DNA from: Magicicada septendecula
Lineage: Eukaryota; Arthropoda; Insecta; Hemiptera; Cicadidae
Direction of reading: 5' to 3'
Length of the DNA stretch: 64,000 nucleotides
NCBI GenBank assembly: GCA_034769895.1
Contig: CM068373.1
Span: 278,242,658 to 278,306,657 of the forward strand
The notes under the pieces are model-generated. The model ran no database searches and was not told where the DNA came from. It worked only from the letters and a program-made list of their open reading frames with translations. Below, piece by piece: positions 34,147-46,250 of the stretch (position 1 is the first letter of the stretch; each line of letters begins with the position of its first letter). Both the position numbers and the translations under genes were made by a program.

Positions 34147-34202
34147 TGGTAGCAGAGCGTGGTTTATAAAGTCTGCTACCACAAATGGTAGCGGAGAGCG
34201 TG
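34147..34202 (+). promoter_or_regulatory. Primer-binding site in a hairpin, unit 2
   Basis: Same arrangement as in unit 1: TGGTAGCAGAGCGTGG immediately after LTR2, the pairing segment TCTGCTACC, and the second primer-like copy. Confidence 0.7.
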
Positions 34203-34822
34203 GTTCATTCTAGGCTTGAACCCTTGGGTCCTGGTGTGTGACGGGGCTTGCAAACTCGGAAATATTAAGGCCATTGATCTCACATAGTTTTGGTATATGC
34301 CGTGTAGGCTAGTTGTGGGTACCATGACTTGTGAGTCGGGTCGCACCACTGAGGCGGTTATTTGTGTTTGAAAAATGTAATGGTTGTACGGCCGGGGAGT
34401 CTCGAGCGTGGCCTGGAAGATGGATTGTTGATTTAGGGTCGGAGTTTAGAGTGTTATATTGACGGGATGCGGTATGGCCCGATCGGAAATCGGTACCGGC
34501 ACAGACTTGTGTCCGGTTGAGGTCGAAGTATTAATTCCCGGATTATCATTTTCAGTTGTTAGTTGGTTATTGTGAGTTATGTGTTGGTACGGCGTGTGTG
34601 TCGAGTTGCTGTTTAATGTTATGTGTGTTTAGTATTGTTGCTTGTCTCTTGTCTCCTTCCGTCGTGGATGTGAATGGTTCAGAATAGGCCAGGTCTCCGC
34701 AGGGCTAGAGAACCCGGGGGTCTACTCAAAGGAAGGACAGTACTTGAGTTTTTCCGATTTTTGTTAATATGTTTTTGTAGGTTATGTTTGTGTTAGATGT
34801 TTAGTGGGGATTTGTTTTATGA
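34203..34822 (+). other. Untranslated leader of the Gag-only element, unit 2
   Basis: By eye indistinguishable from the unit 1 leader; no independent feature. Confidence 0.5.
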
Positions 34823-34831
34823 TCGTTTGTT

Positions 34832-36769
34832 TTGAATTGTGCAATTCTGGCGGCGGTATGCTATCAGGAATTGCCCCACCCTCTTACAGGCGTTCTCCAG
34901 AAATTTCCGGTGGTGAATGGATTTGATGAGGACCAGCTGTTGGTTTTCTTGGACCTGGTCCTGCAGGTGGCAGATTTCCCGGGGGTGTCCGATGGGGAGG
35001 TCTTGTCTCTTATATACCCGTATTGCCGGAGTACGTTGGCTGATCTGGTCACCAAGGCTCTGCGTCGGGGTGACAGTGTTGATGCTTTCCATGGGCAGGT
35101 GTTGAACTTCTTCCTACCCATTCGACGACGCGCCAAGCTTGAGTTGGAAAAGTTCTATCGCCCACAGGCCAACGGAGAGGCGTTAGGAGACTTCGTGCGC
35201 GATATACGGAAAGCTGCCAGGGTGTTAAGATTGGGGTTGCCAGAGACGGAAGTTATCCAAGCGATTCTAGAAGGACTGACTCCCCAGGAGAGATCTCGTT
35301 TGGCATTCGCGGACCGTCCACGTTGTTTTGCGGACCTTGAGCGACTGTGTGTGCTTTCAGGAACGGTCAAGGAGTTTGACGAGTCCCGGGGAAAAGAGGC
35401 TATCGATGTCCAATACTCCAGCGGTTCATCAGGAAGAGCCAAAAGGGACAAACATGGTGGTTGGAGGAGAACCCAAGAGACGGTTAGAAAGCCAGAATAT
35501 TCCGGAAGTGATGGAGGCTACAAGGGGGTGGCAAGTGTGAAGACGGTAACAACAGCTACAGCACGGAAAACAAAGAAACATGAAATTAACAGGGGAAAAA
35601 GAAATTATGTTAGGGAACAACCATCGGCAAGTAGGGAGCCTGTAGTTAGGCGTTATTCTCATTTGCAGAAAAGTGAGAGTTTAAAGGTTCCAGAGGAAGT
35701 ACAAGTGCCTAAGAGAGTAGTGGATGAAGAAGAGGAAGCAGAAGTAGAAGAGCGGAATTACTTCGTGGAAACAATACAAGAGGATAAGAACACGTCAGTT
35801 AATACGGAATTACCGGACTCAAAGAGGATGTCATGGTTGAATCCAGAGGCCGCAGAATTTGTTCCGGTATTCCCATCTCGGTTCGTGAGGGATCCAGATC
35901 CTGTAACATCACCATCGCCAGTAGAAATTAATTTAGTCATTGCACATGAACCTGGACAGCTGGATTCCAGGGTGGAAAATGTTGATGATGTTGTTGTTGC
36001 TGACAATGGTCAAGGAGTGGAATCGACAGAAGAGTCAGAAGAGCGGTCTGCAGATGCTGCGCAGGTGAGTATAGTTGTAGGTGTTAGGGAGACTGTAGAG
36101 TCTGAAGTTGCAGATGGACACAGGGATGTCCGGGCTGCGGGTGTTTCTGAGGTTGTGGATGGACAAGGGGATGTCCATGCCGCAAGTGAGGTAGAAGTTG
36201 AGGAGAAATTTGGTGGCAGCGTTGTAGAGTTTGTGAGTGAGAGTGATGTAGTGTGTGAAGATGTGCAGACGCCTTCTGTAAGTAGTGTTGAAGATTCCAA
36301 GGAGCGGAAAGAAGTTTCAGGTGGACCAGGTGAGCAACCAGAGGATGAAGATGTGCAGTGTTCAGATGGTGGTAGTGGCGATGATGCTGATGATAAATGT
36401 GTTGGGGAAAATGAGATTGGAGAAGAGGTGAGTGAAGAAGTTTGTGAAGCGGCTGGTGAACAATGTGATGGAGAAATTGGTGAGGAGCTGAGGGAAGATG
36501 CGGTTGAAGATGGATCAGAGGAGCAACGGGAAGATGCTGAGGAGGTGCAGTGTCAGGAGGTTGATTTGGATTACGTGGACGAAGACGGGGAAATTGTAGA
36601 AAAGGATGAAATTGTAGAAGGGGAGTTAGACGACGAGCGTAATCCCCTTGATTCTGATTCCGAAGAAACCAGTCAGTACAGCTCAACACGAGATAATTTC
36701 TTAGAGAGTGGTGTCCGAAAGGAGCGAATACCTAAAGTGCGGCATAGAAAGGTGAGAAGAAGAGGTTAA
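34832..36769 (+). CDS. Gag-like protein, unit 2
   Basis: The predicted protein appears identical to that of unit 1, including the absence of an N-terminal ATG (TTG at 34832), the Gag-like N-terminal half, the basic middle and the acidic C-terminal half. Identity over 645 residues shows that the duplication is recent or is being homogenised. Both copies are open, so either could be expressed from LTR1 or LTR2 if the start problem is solved by splicing or unusual initiation. Confidence 0.75.
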   Translation: MNCAILAAVCYQELPHPLTGVLQKFPVVNGFDEDQLLVFLDLVLQVADFPGVSDGEVLSLIYPYCRSTLADLVTKALRRGDSVDAFHGQVLNFFLPIRRRAKLELEKFYRPQANGEALGDFVRDIRKAARVLRLGLPETEVIQAILEGLTPQERSRLAFADRPRCFADLERLCVLSGTVKEFDESRGKEAIDVQYSSGSSGRAKRDKHGGWRRTQETVRKPEYSGSDGGYKGVASVKTVTTATARKTKKHEINRGKRNYVREQPSASREPVVRRYSHLQKSESLKVPEEVQVPKRVVDEEEEAEVEERNYFVETIQEDKNTSVNTELPDSKRMSWLNPEAAEFVPVFPSRFVRDPDPVTSPSPVEINLVIAHEPGQLDSRVENVDDVVVADNGQGVESTEESEERSADAAQVSIVVGVRETVESEVADGHRDVRAAGVSEVVDGQGDVHAASEVEVEEKFGGSVVEFVSESDVVCEDVQTPSVSSVEDSKERKEVSGGPGEQPEDEDVQCSDGGSGDDADDKCVGENEIGEEVSEEVCEAAGEQCDGEIGEELREDAVEDGSEEQREDAEEVQCQEVDLDYVDEDGEIVEKDEIVEGELDDERNPLDSDSEETSQYSSTRDNFLESGVRKERIPKVRHRKVRRRG

Positions 36770-37738
36770 CGGGTAGCGGGTAGATGTTCCCCACATTCCC
36801 AGTGGTGTTAATCTATTTCAGGGTTGCGCCCCTGCCCACGCGAGCCTTAGTTTCCTCCATTCATCCTTATTTTCGGAGGGAACCAGGTCCTTACCCTTAG
36901 TCCTAACTATTGACCCTTTAATGATCCTTGCCCCGTTTCATCTTCCCGATTTTCCTACCCCTGCCCTTAGTAAAAAAAAAAAAAAAAAAAAAAACCTATC
37001 GATAAGGAAGTAGAGAGACTTGCCGGAAGTGAGTAGATTGTGGTCCTCGAGATGGTCGTGGTCTTTGAGATCGTCAGTTTCCCCTGTTTTAGAAGTTAGA
37101 TGGAGTGATGGTGTGCTGTTGCTGATTGTTAATAGTAGTTGATATTGATGTTGTTCATTATAGGGTCCGAGCCATGCCGCATTCTCCGGTTGTTTACCTG
37201 GTGTTCTTTTGTTGAGAGAGAAGGTTGTGTAGACAGTGCTGTAGAAAAGTAAACCCCCTTTAGTTATGGTGTATTTGAATGAGTAAATGATGGGATTAAT
37301 GTTCGTGTGCCCTTGGTGCGGTCCTCTCTGTCTGGCTAGGCGGGGCCGTCCGCCCTTGTGTAGGGAAGTGGGCCAGCCATATGGCAAGGTTGGAGATGCC
37401 TTGTGGGTCCATGTGGCTGGTCGGTCCGAGAGATGGACGAGGAGTAGTTCGGTCACTCACATATCAAGGTGTGAGATACCTTGTGGGGTCTTAGGACGAG
37501 TATGTGAGTGGGACCGGTGGGAGTAGGTGATGGTCACCGGAGAGGGTGACGTGTTGGGGCGGTCCCGTGGGGTTGGCAGGGCGGAGAGGGTCGCATGGGG
37601 ATGGTGGTTCTCCTGAGAGCAAGTCTGCCTGGCCACCTTATCCACGATGTCCACCGGAGTATTTAAGATGGGGGTACACTGCAGGGTACTTTCCCGAGTT
37701 CAGAGTAGGGTAACCGGGTTGCCCTTTCGGGGTGGGGG
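36770..37738 (+). other. 3' untranslated part of internal region, unit 2
   Basis: Matches unit 1 except for a 23-A run, a 2-bp deletion near 37667 (AAGATGGGGG versus AAGATGTGGGGG) and the extra TG before LTR3. Ends GGGGTGGGGG. Confidence 0.6.
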
Positions 37739-40609
37739 TGTGCCGGTGTTAATCCGGCCGTTGAAAAGGTTTCAGAAACATTTGGTCTGATTTTAAAGTA
37801 GAGCTAATGCGGGCGACGTTTGTTCGCCTCGGTTACGGCTGCGCGCGCAACGTGTAGAATAGGGGGCAGTTTCTCTGTTGCTAACGGCAGAGGACTAATT
37901 GCTTCGCTCCGAGATACATCAGCTTCGCTCTCTCTTCAAACATTTACGACGCAGTTTTCTGTCTCTTCATGGCGTGCTAAGGTGTAATTGACTCCCGGTA
38001 AGAATTTCATTATTTTGTCTTTATAAGTGATTGTATATATATATGGATAATTAATAACAATATGCAACCGTATAAAATACGTAATTATGTGTGTGCGGCC
38101 CGACAAGTCTTATATTAAGAGAAACTCATTATTCACTGATTTACTTAACGCTCAGTATATAGCCATGCTCCTTTTATTATTTTTCTGTAATAGCGTGAGA
38201 AGTTTTGCAAGTGTCACTGTCATGATAGAGGTGTACAACATTAAAATATTAAAGGCTAAAACTTAGTGCGTAGGCAGGGCATGAACTGTCCATGCATGCA
38301 ATAGACTGTCGGGGAGTTATTTAATTGACTGAACAGTAGAGAGTTTCTTTGTGTGAACTTCCTTAGATGAATTTTTATTAATGTTAAAATATTCTTAATG
38401 CTGTGAGTGCCTTGCAGTTGAATTTTTGGTCAAATAATGATTAGTGCTTACCACGTGGCGCATAACCTGTAAATTTCTGTCGAAGCATGTACAGCAAGTG
38501 CTGATCACTCATATTTTACGCCACGTTTAATAAAGTCTGTTCATTATTCAAATTTACTTATTCCATGGCTGATTTTCTACTCGTTAAGCTGGTTGCCAAA
38601 ACTTTATTAATGAAAATTGTGCATTTATTGAGTGTTAGTTGGAGGCCCGTTATGAGGTTGATTGCCTGAACTCGGGTGTACATTTTTAGTGAACAGTTCT
38701 CTAATTTATTTGAATTGACAGGGTTTTCGAATTAAGCCGGAGATTTGGTCTCGCTGATAGCCGAACACCTGCTTCAGACATGGACCATTACAAGATCCTC
38801 TCCGAAGAGGGAGCTGAGACTGATTTTCGATGTAGCACTCGCCAGCATTTCTAAGGTGATATTCATGCTTTTATTTTACTTTTGGGGCCGGGCCGGCAGT
38901 GAGCCCGTTTACTTTAAACATCTTTGAAGCCATGTGACCACGTGTCCAGACTGTCTGCTAGAAAGGGGAGCTACTGATCACGACTCTGAACATTTTTAAT
39001 TATATTCAAGAACACTTTTTATAACTCATTTACATAATGCTAAGTGCACTGCCTGTAATTGTGTGTTGCACTGGGGGAGCGTGCCAGAGATATTTACTCT
39101 TGAACATTTTACAGTTGCATATCATTATCCTTTAACTTCTTACAAAATTTAGAGAACAGGTTTGTAGCTCTGTTCCGGCTGGAACAGCAGTGAATAAATT
39201 TTAACTTCACTATGGGTTTAACATTTAAGGGCTGGGGGTTTCCTGGTTTTTTTTGGGACGTTTTCTGGGGTTTAAAAAGGGGACTTAGGTTTTTCTCTGA
39301 CTCATGCTGGTGCAACCTCAGACAGGTTGCAGGCCTGTCAAACTTTTTCACCCACATGCTGGCGCGCTGCCACAAATGCTAGAGCACAACCACCTTATTG
39401 TATATTTTATTTTTAATTATATTTATATAGCCATTCGGGGTTAATAGAACATAATTTGTTTTTCTCCTGGATATATATTAGTTGATTTTGCTCCTTACAA
39501 TAGGGCTATACTGAGTGTTTTTTGGTAACTGGCAAAACACATATTGATTGACTTTCACCTGTAGTATCTGCTGTTTAATTTCTTTAACTATATAACATAT
39601 ACGCATTATTTTTTTTGGTAAAACATTTGTCTAAATTTTTCTGAAATTGTAAAGCCTCGAGTGATTAATTTCTGAGTGTTAAAGTTCATATTGATTTTTA
39701 AATCTTCCGGAATTTGTGAAGTAAAGTAACTGTTTGAAATCAGATGATGTAGTTCTGTAAAGTTTATTTAATGCTGTGGAAGGAACTTAAGGTTCATACA
39801 CTCATGATGGGTTTTTGATCAGTGGAATGCTATGCAAATGGGCGGTCCGGTTTTATTTATGCGTTATGAGTTTTCATCATCCTTTCTAGGGGTTTTGGCT
39901 TTTATGTAATTCTGCAAAAACGAGTTGTTGATGGGCGAATATTTTATCTCTGCTGGGTTCGGAGTATTGTAGTTACACTGCCTGCGGGGCGGGTGCATTC
40001 CTGGGGCATTCGTGTTAGGATTGATGTAATTGTGAGTTTGTGTGCCTTATGTTCTGTGTGTGTTATGTTTGTCCGTGTCTAGCTAGCCACAAGATGGGGG
40101 AGAATCTTATATTATATTTATATATATTTGCTGAATTTATACACACTGGTTATTATATTATATTTATATATGTGTTTACTGAATTTGTACACACTTGTTA
40201 TGCTATACACATGTTGTTTTGCTTGTTATGCTTTATATTTATATATATGTATATATTTACTGAATTTGTGCACACTTGTTATGATGTACACATGTTGTTT
40301 TAATTTAATACTGTTAAAGCAGGGCTTAAATCATTCGTGATAATTATGATTCATTGGGGGGGGGGGGGGACAATGATGTACTAGAGTTGGCCTGCATGTA
40401 TGATTTCTAAGCATACAATAAACTTGTTATTGTTACATTACAGCTGAGTTTCATTGCAAGTCCCGTCATACTGGACCCGGCACGATTTTTGCTTCTCTAG
40501 GCTCCAGCCTAGTCCTAATTGACTTGTGGCTTCTCTTTCAAAAAAAAATTAAAATTAAAGAAGTTGTTTTATATTCAAAAAATACATAAAAGGAAAGAGG
40601 GGTTACACA
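37739..40609 (+). repeat. LTR3 of the Gag-only element (2871 bp)
   Basis: Begins TGTGCCGGTG and ends GGGGTTACACA; the G-to-A change in the last bases is not in LTR1 or LTR2. No primer site follows, so this is the right-hand end. AATAAA is at 40417-40422. A G-run near 40360 is longer (14) than in LTR1 (10) and LTR2 (12). Confidence 0.88.
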
Positions 40610-40619
40610 ACAAAGTAAG

Positions 40620-41216
40620 TTCACAAGAGAAAGTACCATCAATAGTAATAATTATAAAGTGCTGTGAACAAAGTAGTGATGAACATTCAAAATAATATAA
40701 ACCCCTGAATTTCTTCGATGATCCGCTGCCTGAGTAGATTTAAATCACATGTATGTGGCCTTAAACGTCTGATAGGTCGCCACAAAAAAATCACACGCAG
40801 ACGGGTCTGGATATTGCGCTGGCCAGGGTACTGCACCAAATCTTAAGATTAACCGATCTTGGAACAGAGGCCTAACACATCCATTTTCTGGCGTGCGCAC
40901 TACTTTTACACTTCCTCCATTTTTTTTTTTGTGTCGGGACTGTGGTTCTAAATGTTTTCACCCAGTTGGATATTGTTGAGCGATATGGAACTCTTATTCG
41001 TCTTCCAACGTTGAAATGATTTATGAACAGTCTTCGTATTGTTATATAGGACTCACTACTTTTGAAAAACGTTTCTACAACACACGCACAATGCTCAACT
41101 CGCCATTGAGCCATGTGTACTAAAATGGCATAGTTTAATAGATCTTATAAAACCTTCTTTTATTTATTGTTGCCATAGTAACCAAACATGAGTTAACATA
41201 AATTGTCCCGACCCTG
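40620..41216 (-). mobile_element. Internally deleted Tc1/mariner-type element
   Basis: Right end GACCCTGTA gives a CAGGGTCGGGACA terminus on the minus strand. The minus strand encodes a transposase N-terminus MAQWRVEHCACVVETFFKSS, then RIRVPYRSTISNWVKTFR (41114-40940), and further on the third-catalytic-Asp region WPAQYPDPSACDFFVW (about 40835-40790). The part containing the first two catalytic Asp residues is missing, so this is a deletion derivative related to the 19144-20457 element. The left terminus was not located. Confidence 0.7.
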
Positions 41217-41765
41217 TACTTGGACGGCTCATTTGTTGACAAATTGTTATTGTTCTGCTGTCTCGTAAGACAATGTTTTTTACAATACAATTTTCAAGTG
41301 TCGTGTTATGCTTCGAATAGTACCCCTCTTTCATCGCTTATGCATTGGACTGTGGTCGGCAGTTTGTAACACAGTATCTGGAGTAATGGCGGTTCCCGGC
41401 AGTTTGACAACTACTGTACGAGTAAGTTCTGGAAGCGTCTTACGGTTGCGGTCCGGAGCAAAACTTGGTCAAACTGTCTACGTGGTCGTGTTCACAGTAT
41501 CACAGTGCAAATTACGGCGACTGACGGAACTAGTATTCCACCCTTGGAATCGTTAACATCGGAGAACGATAAAACTTTGTCGCTTTTAATTAAATAGGAT
41601 CTGCGACAGCATAAGTGAATGTTAAAATATAAGTAAAAGGCAAAATAGTTAGAGGTCAATTCGTCCACATCATTCATCCGTACAGTATTCAGAAAATCTA
41701 CTGATATAATGCCCAAAACTAAAACACAGAGCAAAGTAAGTATATAAATTAATTTCTACTTCTTC
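41217..41765. other. Gene-free stretch
   Basis: Short unsupported frames only. Confidence 0.4.
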
Positions 41766-41769
41766 ATCA

Positions 41770-42320
41770 CCTTTTCAAGGATTAGGTTATATAAACCTGT
41801 TCTGGCACCCATCTCGTCCTCTGACGACCCACATCTCTTCTACCAATCGCTTTATTCTTCAGTGCCGCTTTCGGCAATCCCACCATTATTTTATGTAAAT
41901 TGCAATAATTTAATTTATGTCCATTATTTCGAGATCTGCTCGTATATATTAATTCCTTATTCTATCTGGCAATGTATAATTTAGAGTATTCCGACGAAAC
42001 GGCATTTCAGCATTCTGAATCTTGCCGCTTTTCTTTTTTGTCAACACCCACGCCTCACTTGCATAAATCAACGTTGGTATTGCAATTGTGTTATAAAATT
42101 TAATCCTTGTACTGTATCTTGTTTTATTTCTAAGATTTCTATGAATCGTACTACAAATGTTCTTAAATTTATTTATCTTTTCTGTTATATCGTACTCAGA
42201 TTCATAGCTTACTGCACAGCCGAGATATTTGAAACGGCTCACTTGTTCTAACGTGCTGTTGTTTATAACTAACTTAGTCCTCACTGGATATTTACCTTTA
42301 AAGGCCATGGTTTTATAAAC
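41770..42320 (-). pseudogene. LINE RT C-terminal fragment
   Basis: The minus-strand frame 42308-41949 encodes VSRFKYLGCAVSYESEYDIT, then INKFKNICSTIHRNLRNKTR, IPTLIYASEAWVLTKK and AEMPFRRNTLNYTLPDRIRN. These are successive conserved RT-thumb blocks of the same LINE superfamily as 15575-16330 but a different subfamily. It is truncated at both ends and abuts the solo LTR at 42341. Confidence 0.8.
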
Positions 42321-42340
42321 AAATTTTTCCAGTAAAATTA

Positions 42341-42824
42341 TGTTACGACATGTTTACGTATCGTCGTATTGTACAGTAGAAACAAAATACAGGTACCAAT
42401 AAAGTCACTAATTACCAGCTTTAATTAGTCACAAATAAAAGTTTTAAATCAACAAGATACTCTCATACAGTTATTCAAGTTACATTTGTCCACGCGTAGT
42501 AATAATGTCAACTGTTAGAGTTCCGCACTAATTATAACACAATAATCACTTTACACTAATCTGCAACAATCACTTGAATCGCACTCTGCAATATCGCCAG
42601 GTGTGAGTAAGTAACGAAGCAGGCAGTACACCCGTATATAGCCTGCAGAAGTTCCAGAATAATTTTCCATTATTTTGGCGGGGTGTCAGAATAGTTTGGG
42701 TAGTTACAAGTGCTCGAACAATTAGAGGCTACTTTACTGCACGGCCTGCAGCTACTCTGCTAGCCGAAAAACGTGTTAGAAGACGCTCTTGAATTTTCGA
42801 GAGCGTTACGTAATCGTCGTAACA
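42341..42824 (-). mobile_element. Solo LTR, family A, copy 2
   Basis: 484 bp. On the minus strand it begins TGTTACGACGATTACG and ends ACATGTCGTAACA. A TATA-like CTATATACGGG lies at about 42635 on the minus strand. The outermost nine bases, TGTTACGAC, are an inverted pair. No clear target duplication. Confidence 0.72.
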
Positions 42825-42864
42825 ATAAGTTCACAAATTAAAATAACCAATAAACATTTCTGGC

Positions 42865-43048
42865 CACGTCAACTCGCTTCGCGAAAAACTTACACAACCG
42901 TAAAGTACAAAGAAACACTTCCATAAGATATAAAACTGGATGAACACGTCAACCCGATAAGGAAACACGTCAACTCGGTCCGTAAAACATTTACACAACT
43001 GTAAAGTATAAAGAAACACTTCCATAAGATATACAACTGGATGAACAG
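42865..43048. repeat. Two-copy tandem repeat, about 101-bp period
   Basis: CACGTCAACTCG starts at 42865 and 42966; ACACTTCCATAAGATATA and ACTGGATGAACA recur at the same spacing. Confidence 0.8.
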
Positions 43049-43544
43049 GTATTTAACGTTATTCAACACAGTGTCGTATAGGGTTAAAGGGAGGAAAAAA
43101 AGTGAAATGTCAAAAGTCAACAAGATCAATATGCCGGTAAGAATGTGGTTACAAGTGTCAAATTAAATAGTCATGTTATTTAAGAGGTAGCCTTGTAATT
43201 TGTATTCGCAGTGTGTCCAACTTGGTTTACAATATTTATAGTGGAGTAATTTATTTCACAGCATCTTAAAAAAAATGTCTTTATTTAATTGTTTTTTTAC
43301 TTGCCGTTTGAATCTTATACAGATGTGCCTTTCATGTACAAGGTAATGATAAGTATTTAATAATTTTTCAATGTTTTTAAAACTTAGTGCTTTATTATCA
43401 TTCCAGAACGATACACGACAGGATACAAATAGGCAATAGGGCAATTTATGCGAACAGTAGACTATTGAGAAGCACACTCTTTAGTCGTAACACAAAAATA
43501 AAAATACGTAAGACACTTATCAGACTGGTTGTTAGCCTACTCAT

Positions 43545-44030
43545 GGAGGCGAGACAAGGACATTAACAAAAAAACTAAATAAGAAAAACTAAGAAGGTTT
43601 GAACGGAAGATCGGAAGACGTGTTCATGGACCGGTTAAATAACATGATGAATAGAGAATAAGAAATAACCAGAAGATAGATAAGCTATTGAGGAATGAGG
43701 ACATGATAAGACTTATCAAGGCTCAACGAATACAATGGCTAGGTCACCTAGAGCGGATGGATGATCAGCGTATGCCGAAGAAAATCCTGAGGGCGCAGGT
43801 CTATAAAAACAGATAGAGGGGCCGATTTAGGATAAGATGGTTGTATGATGTCCTGGAAGATTTAATAAGTGATGTGAGGGGTTACAACAAGATGGCAATG
43901 GATAGGAGACAGTGGAGAAGATCGGTGTTGGAAGCCAGGGCTCTCGTTGGGCTGTAGTCCTAACTAATAATAATAATATTAATAATAATAATAAAAATAA
44001 CAAGAAGAAGGAGAAGAAGAAGAATAAAGA
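43545..44030 (+). pseudogene. LINE 3' end with (AAT)n tail
   Basis: The plus strand encodes [19 protein letters not shown] followed by RMPKKILRA, then FRIRWLYDVLEDL and a tail ending RRSVLEARALVGL and a stop near 43959, with one in-frame stop at about 43816. These are the conserved C-terminal blocks of an arthropod LINE RT (GHLxRM). It ends in TAATAATAATAA, a microsatellite-like tail. Confidence 0.8.
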
Positions 44031-44218
44031 ATCTTTTCAGAAGCCAAGCAACAATTAAAATCGTAAAACAAGTTTATTATTTCGCGATTACTAAACCCAA
44101 GTCCCCCAAGTCCGCGAGTGGACTTCGCAATGCCGTTTACAAGCGCAAAATTGCATCGTTTGCCGGTGAACTGATTTCTGTGCCAACTTCAACAAAATTC
44201 TCGGCCATTTGAACTTGC

Positions 44219-44290
44219 GCACCCGGGTGAGATTTTAAGGGCCTTTTGCTTTTCACCCGGGTGAGGGTTTGCTTTTGAGGGCCTTTGGGC
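44219..44290. repeat. Short tandem repeat around CACCCGGGTGAG
   Basis: The palindrome CACCCGGGTG followed by AG occurs twice about 36 bp apart, each followed by GCTTTT and GGGCC. Confidence 0.7.
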
Positions 44291-44691
44291 CTTTGGTGTC
44301 TATTTTATGGAAATCTCTGACTCATTTCTGGGAAAAGCAGTGTACAGATTTAATTCCTGCCAATATATAGGTAAGTACTCAATATAAAAGTTGTACAATA
44401 CATTTAGCATCTGCAGAAGATTGGAGAATGTTGGAATCCGTTTTTCTAGAATTGTTTACCAAAATCGGTTGACGCCTTAAACATTTTATAGGGAGACATA
44501 CCCAAACGAATACGTAGACAGACAAACAAATGCCAAACGTTCGAGGAGTTAAAACTGATAATTAGTTTCACTCGTTCAATAATAATAAAATAGACAACAA
44601 TTATAATTTATTGTTGAAAAAAGAAGGAATTTACTTAAGTGCTCGCTTTTAATACATAGGCCTGAAAGTGAACACATCCGGTATACGCCAG

Positions 44692-45138
44692 CAGTGGCGT
44701 ATCTGGAATTCTGTCTTGGGTGGGGGGGGGTCCGGTTGAAACTTCATACAAGGGGGATATGTCTGCTTCATACAAAAGAAAAAACATGTGAAGAGTTATC
44801 AACAGTACTATCTTTAAATTGGTCGAAAAACGTGATAATATCCTGAAACCCATCCCATTAAAATAAACGGTAATAAAAATATGCGTTATCGAAACACTGA
44901 TCAGAAGATACTTATTGATTGACTTAATTTTTCTATATGGTACTTAATATTTCAAACGTATACGCAAAAGCTGAGTAATATACATGTTTGTATATTTAAA
45001 AAAATAGTTACTACTGTATAAGTGTACACATCTTTAAAAAAAATAGTCTAAAATAAGAGCTTAACAAAATTACTCCACTTTTTTTTACCCTCCGGAGGGG
45101 TCCGGTCCCATTCGTCCTCCCCCGTGTATACGCCCCTG
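44692..45138. mobile_element. Possible hAT-like non-autonomous element
   Basis: CAGTGGCGTATCTGG at the left and the inverted TATACGCCCCTG at the right could be short terminal repeats of hAT type; GTCCGG also occurs near both ends. No 8-bp target duplication was seen. Confidence 0.3.
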
Positions 45139-46083
45139 ATGTTTTCTTACCTTGACTACAGTAACTCTGTGTATTGTAAATATTCTCTCCACGGTTATAG
45201 TATAATACATTATGTAAGAATAGGTCAAATAAGAGAAAGTTACAAAATTTTTGTTTACGAACTTTCAAGTAAGACCTGTTTCGTCCATTAGGTAATTAAT
45301 TTATCAAGCGTATTTACAACCGGCTACTTACTACAGAATGCCATAAATCTTGCCGCGACCGGGCACACAGTAGGGCGTGCCCTCATTAATTATATTCATT
45401 AGGACGAGACGATGTTCATTCAGCCGTCGCGCTATTCAAGTAATTGGGGTGCAGCTAAACCGCGGCCCCTTGTACGATACACTACAGATTCGTTAGTAAA
45501 TCTCATTGCCACTTCCAACCGACGTCAAAGTTTGCTTCACGGTATCATTCTAACAAAAGTGGTTCGACAAATTTATTTCATATTCAGTTTTAGTAAACGA
45601 GTCGTACTAAGTTCGATAGAAAGTATACATGAAATAAATTAATGTGATCTTCAAAGTGAATTAAACAAGTGACTCTGCTCTGACCTAGCTTCGTATAACA
45701 TTATCTAGAGTTTTACCGGGTACTGTCCCAATAACGGTGCGCGCACTCATTTTCGATATTTTGATTATGCGATTATTGACATAGATATCTAGTGAATATC
45801 GCATATAATTTTAATTGCATATAATTTTATCGCATTAATTTTTAAATTAATTTGAAATGTCGTTTAATTGCATAATTGTAATTTTAATAGTGAAAATTTA
45901 TTTGTGTACGTTATAAAATAGTTTGTTGACGATTGCAACCGTGTCTCAGTGTCATATTTTTTACGAAAGATGTTTCTAGCAATAACATAACTCTGATATA
46001 TGTCTGTGACATCCAAAGTTTACGTTTTAGCAAAGTAAAATTACACATGGAAACCAATATGCCTTTAAAGTAACACTCGCTTT
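45139..46083. other. Gene-free AT-rich stretch
   Basis: No supported feature. Confidence 0.4.
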
Positions 46084-46250
46084 TTGTGAAATGCACGTAA
46101 AAAAAGAACTTGAAGTAAGGCGATTAATATACACGTCTACCTTTTTTTTGTGTTACAGAACTCGTTTTCCAACAATACTAATTTTTTCAATAATTCTCGT
46201 TTTTTTGTGTGCATCACAAACAAAGCAACCAACTCGAAGTAACGCAAGGA
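46084..46250. repeat. Dispersed repeat shared with 51374-51540
   Basis: Shared blocks are TTTTTGTGAAAT, CGACGTAAAAAA-type sequence, ACAGAACTCGTTTTC and AAGCAACCAAC. Direct orientation, diverged. Confidence 0.6.

Larger units (their letters stand above)
24817..40609 (+). mobile_element. Tandem LTR-internal-LTR-internal-LTR array of a Gag-only retrotransposon
   Basis: A 6.46-kb unit is repeated 2.4 times. Each repeat unit starts TG(TG)CCGGTGTTAATCC; units begin at 24817, 31280 and 37739, and the last stops after its LTR at 40609. A primer-binding site follows LTR1 and LTR2 but not LTR3, and a G-rich tract GGGGTGGGGG precedes LTR2 and LTR3. These are the marks of two internal regions sharing a middle LTR. 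The outer flanks, ACAAC (24812-24816) and ACAAA (40610-40614), resemble one target-site duplication. No pol or env is present in either internal region. Confidence 0.9.

Noticed and set aside
24817-40609. Endogenous retrovirus
   Set aside because: No pol or env; only Gag-like coding. Called a non-autonomous LTR retrotransposon instead.
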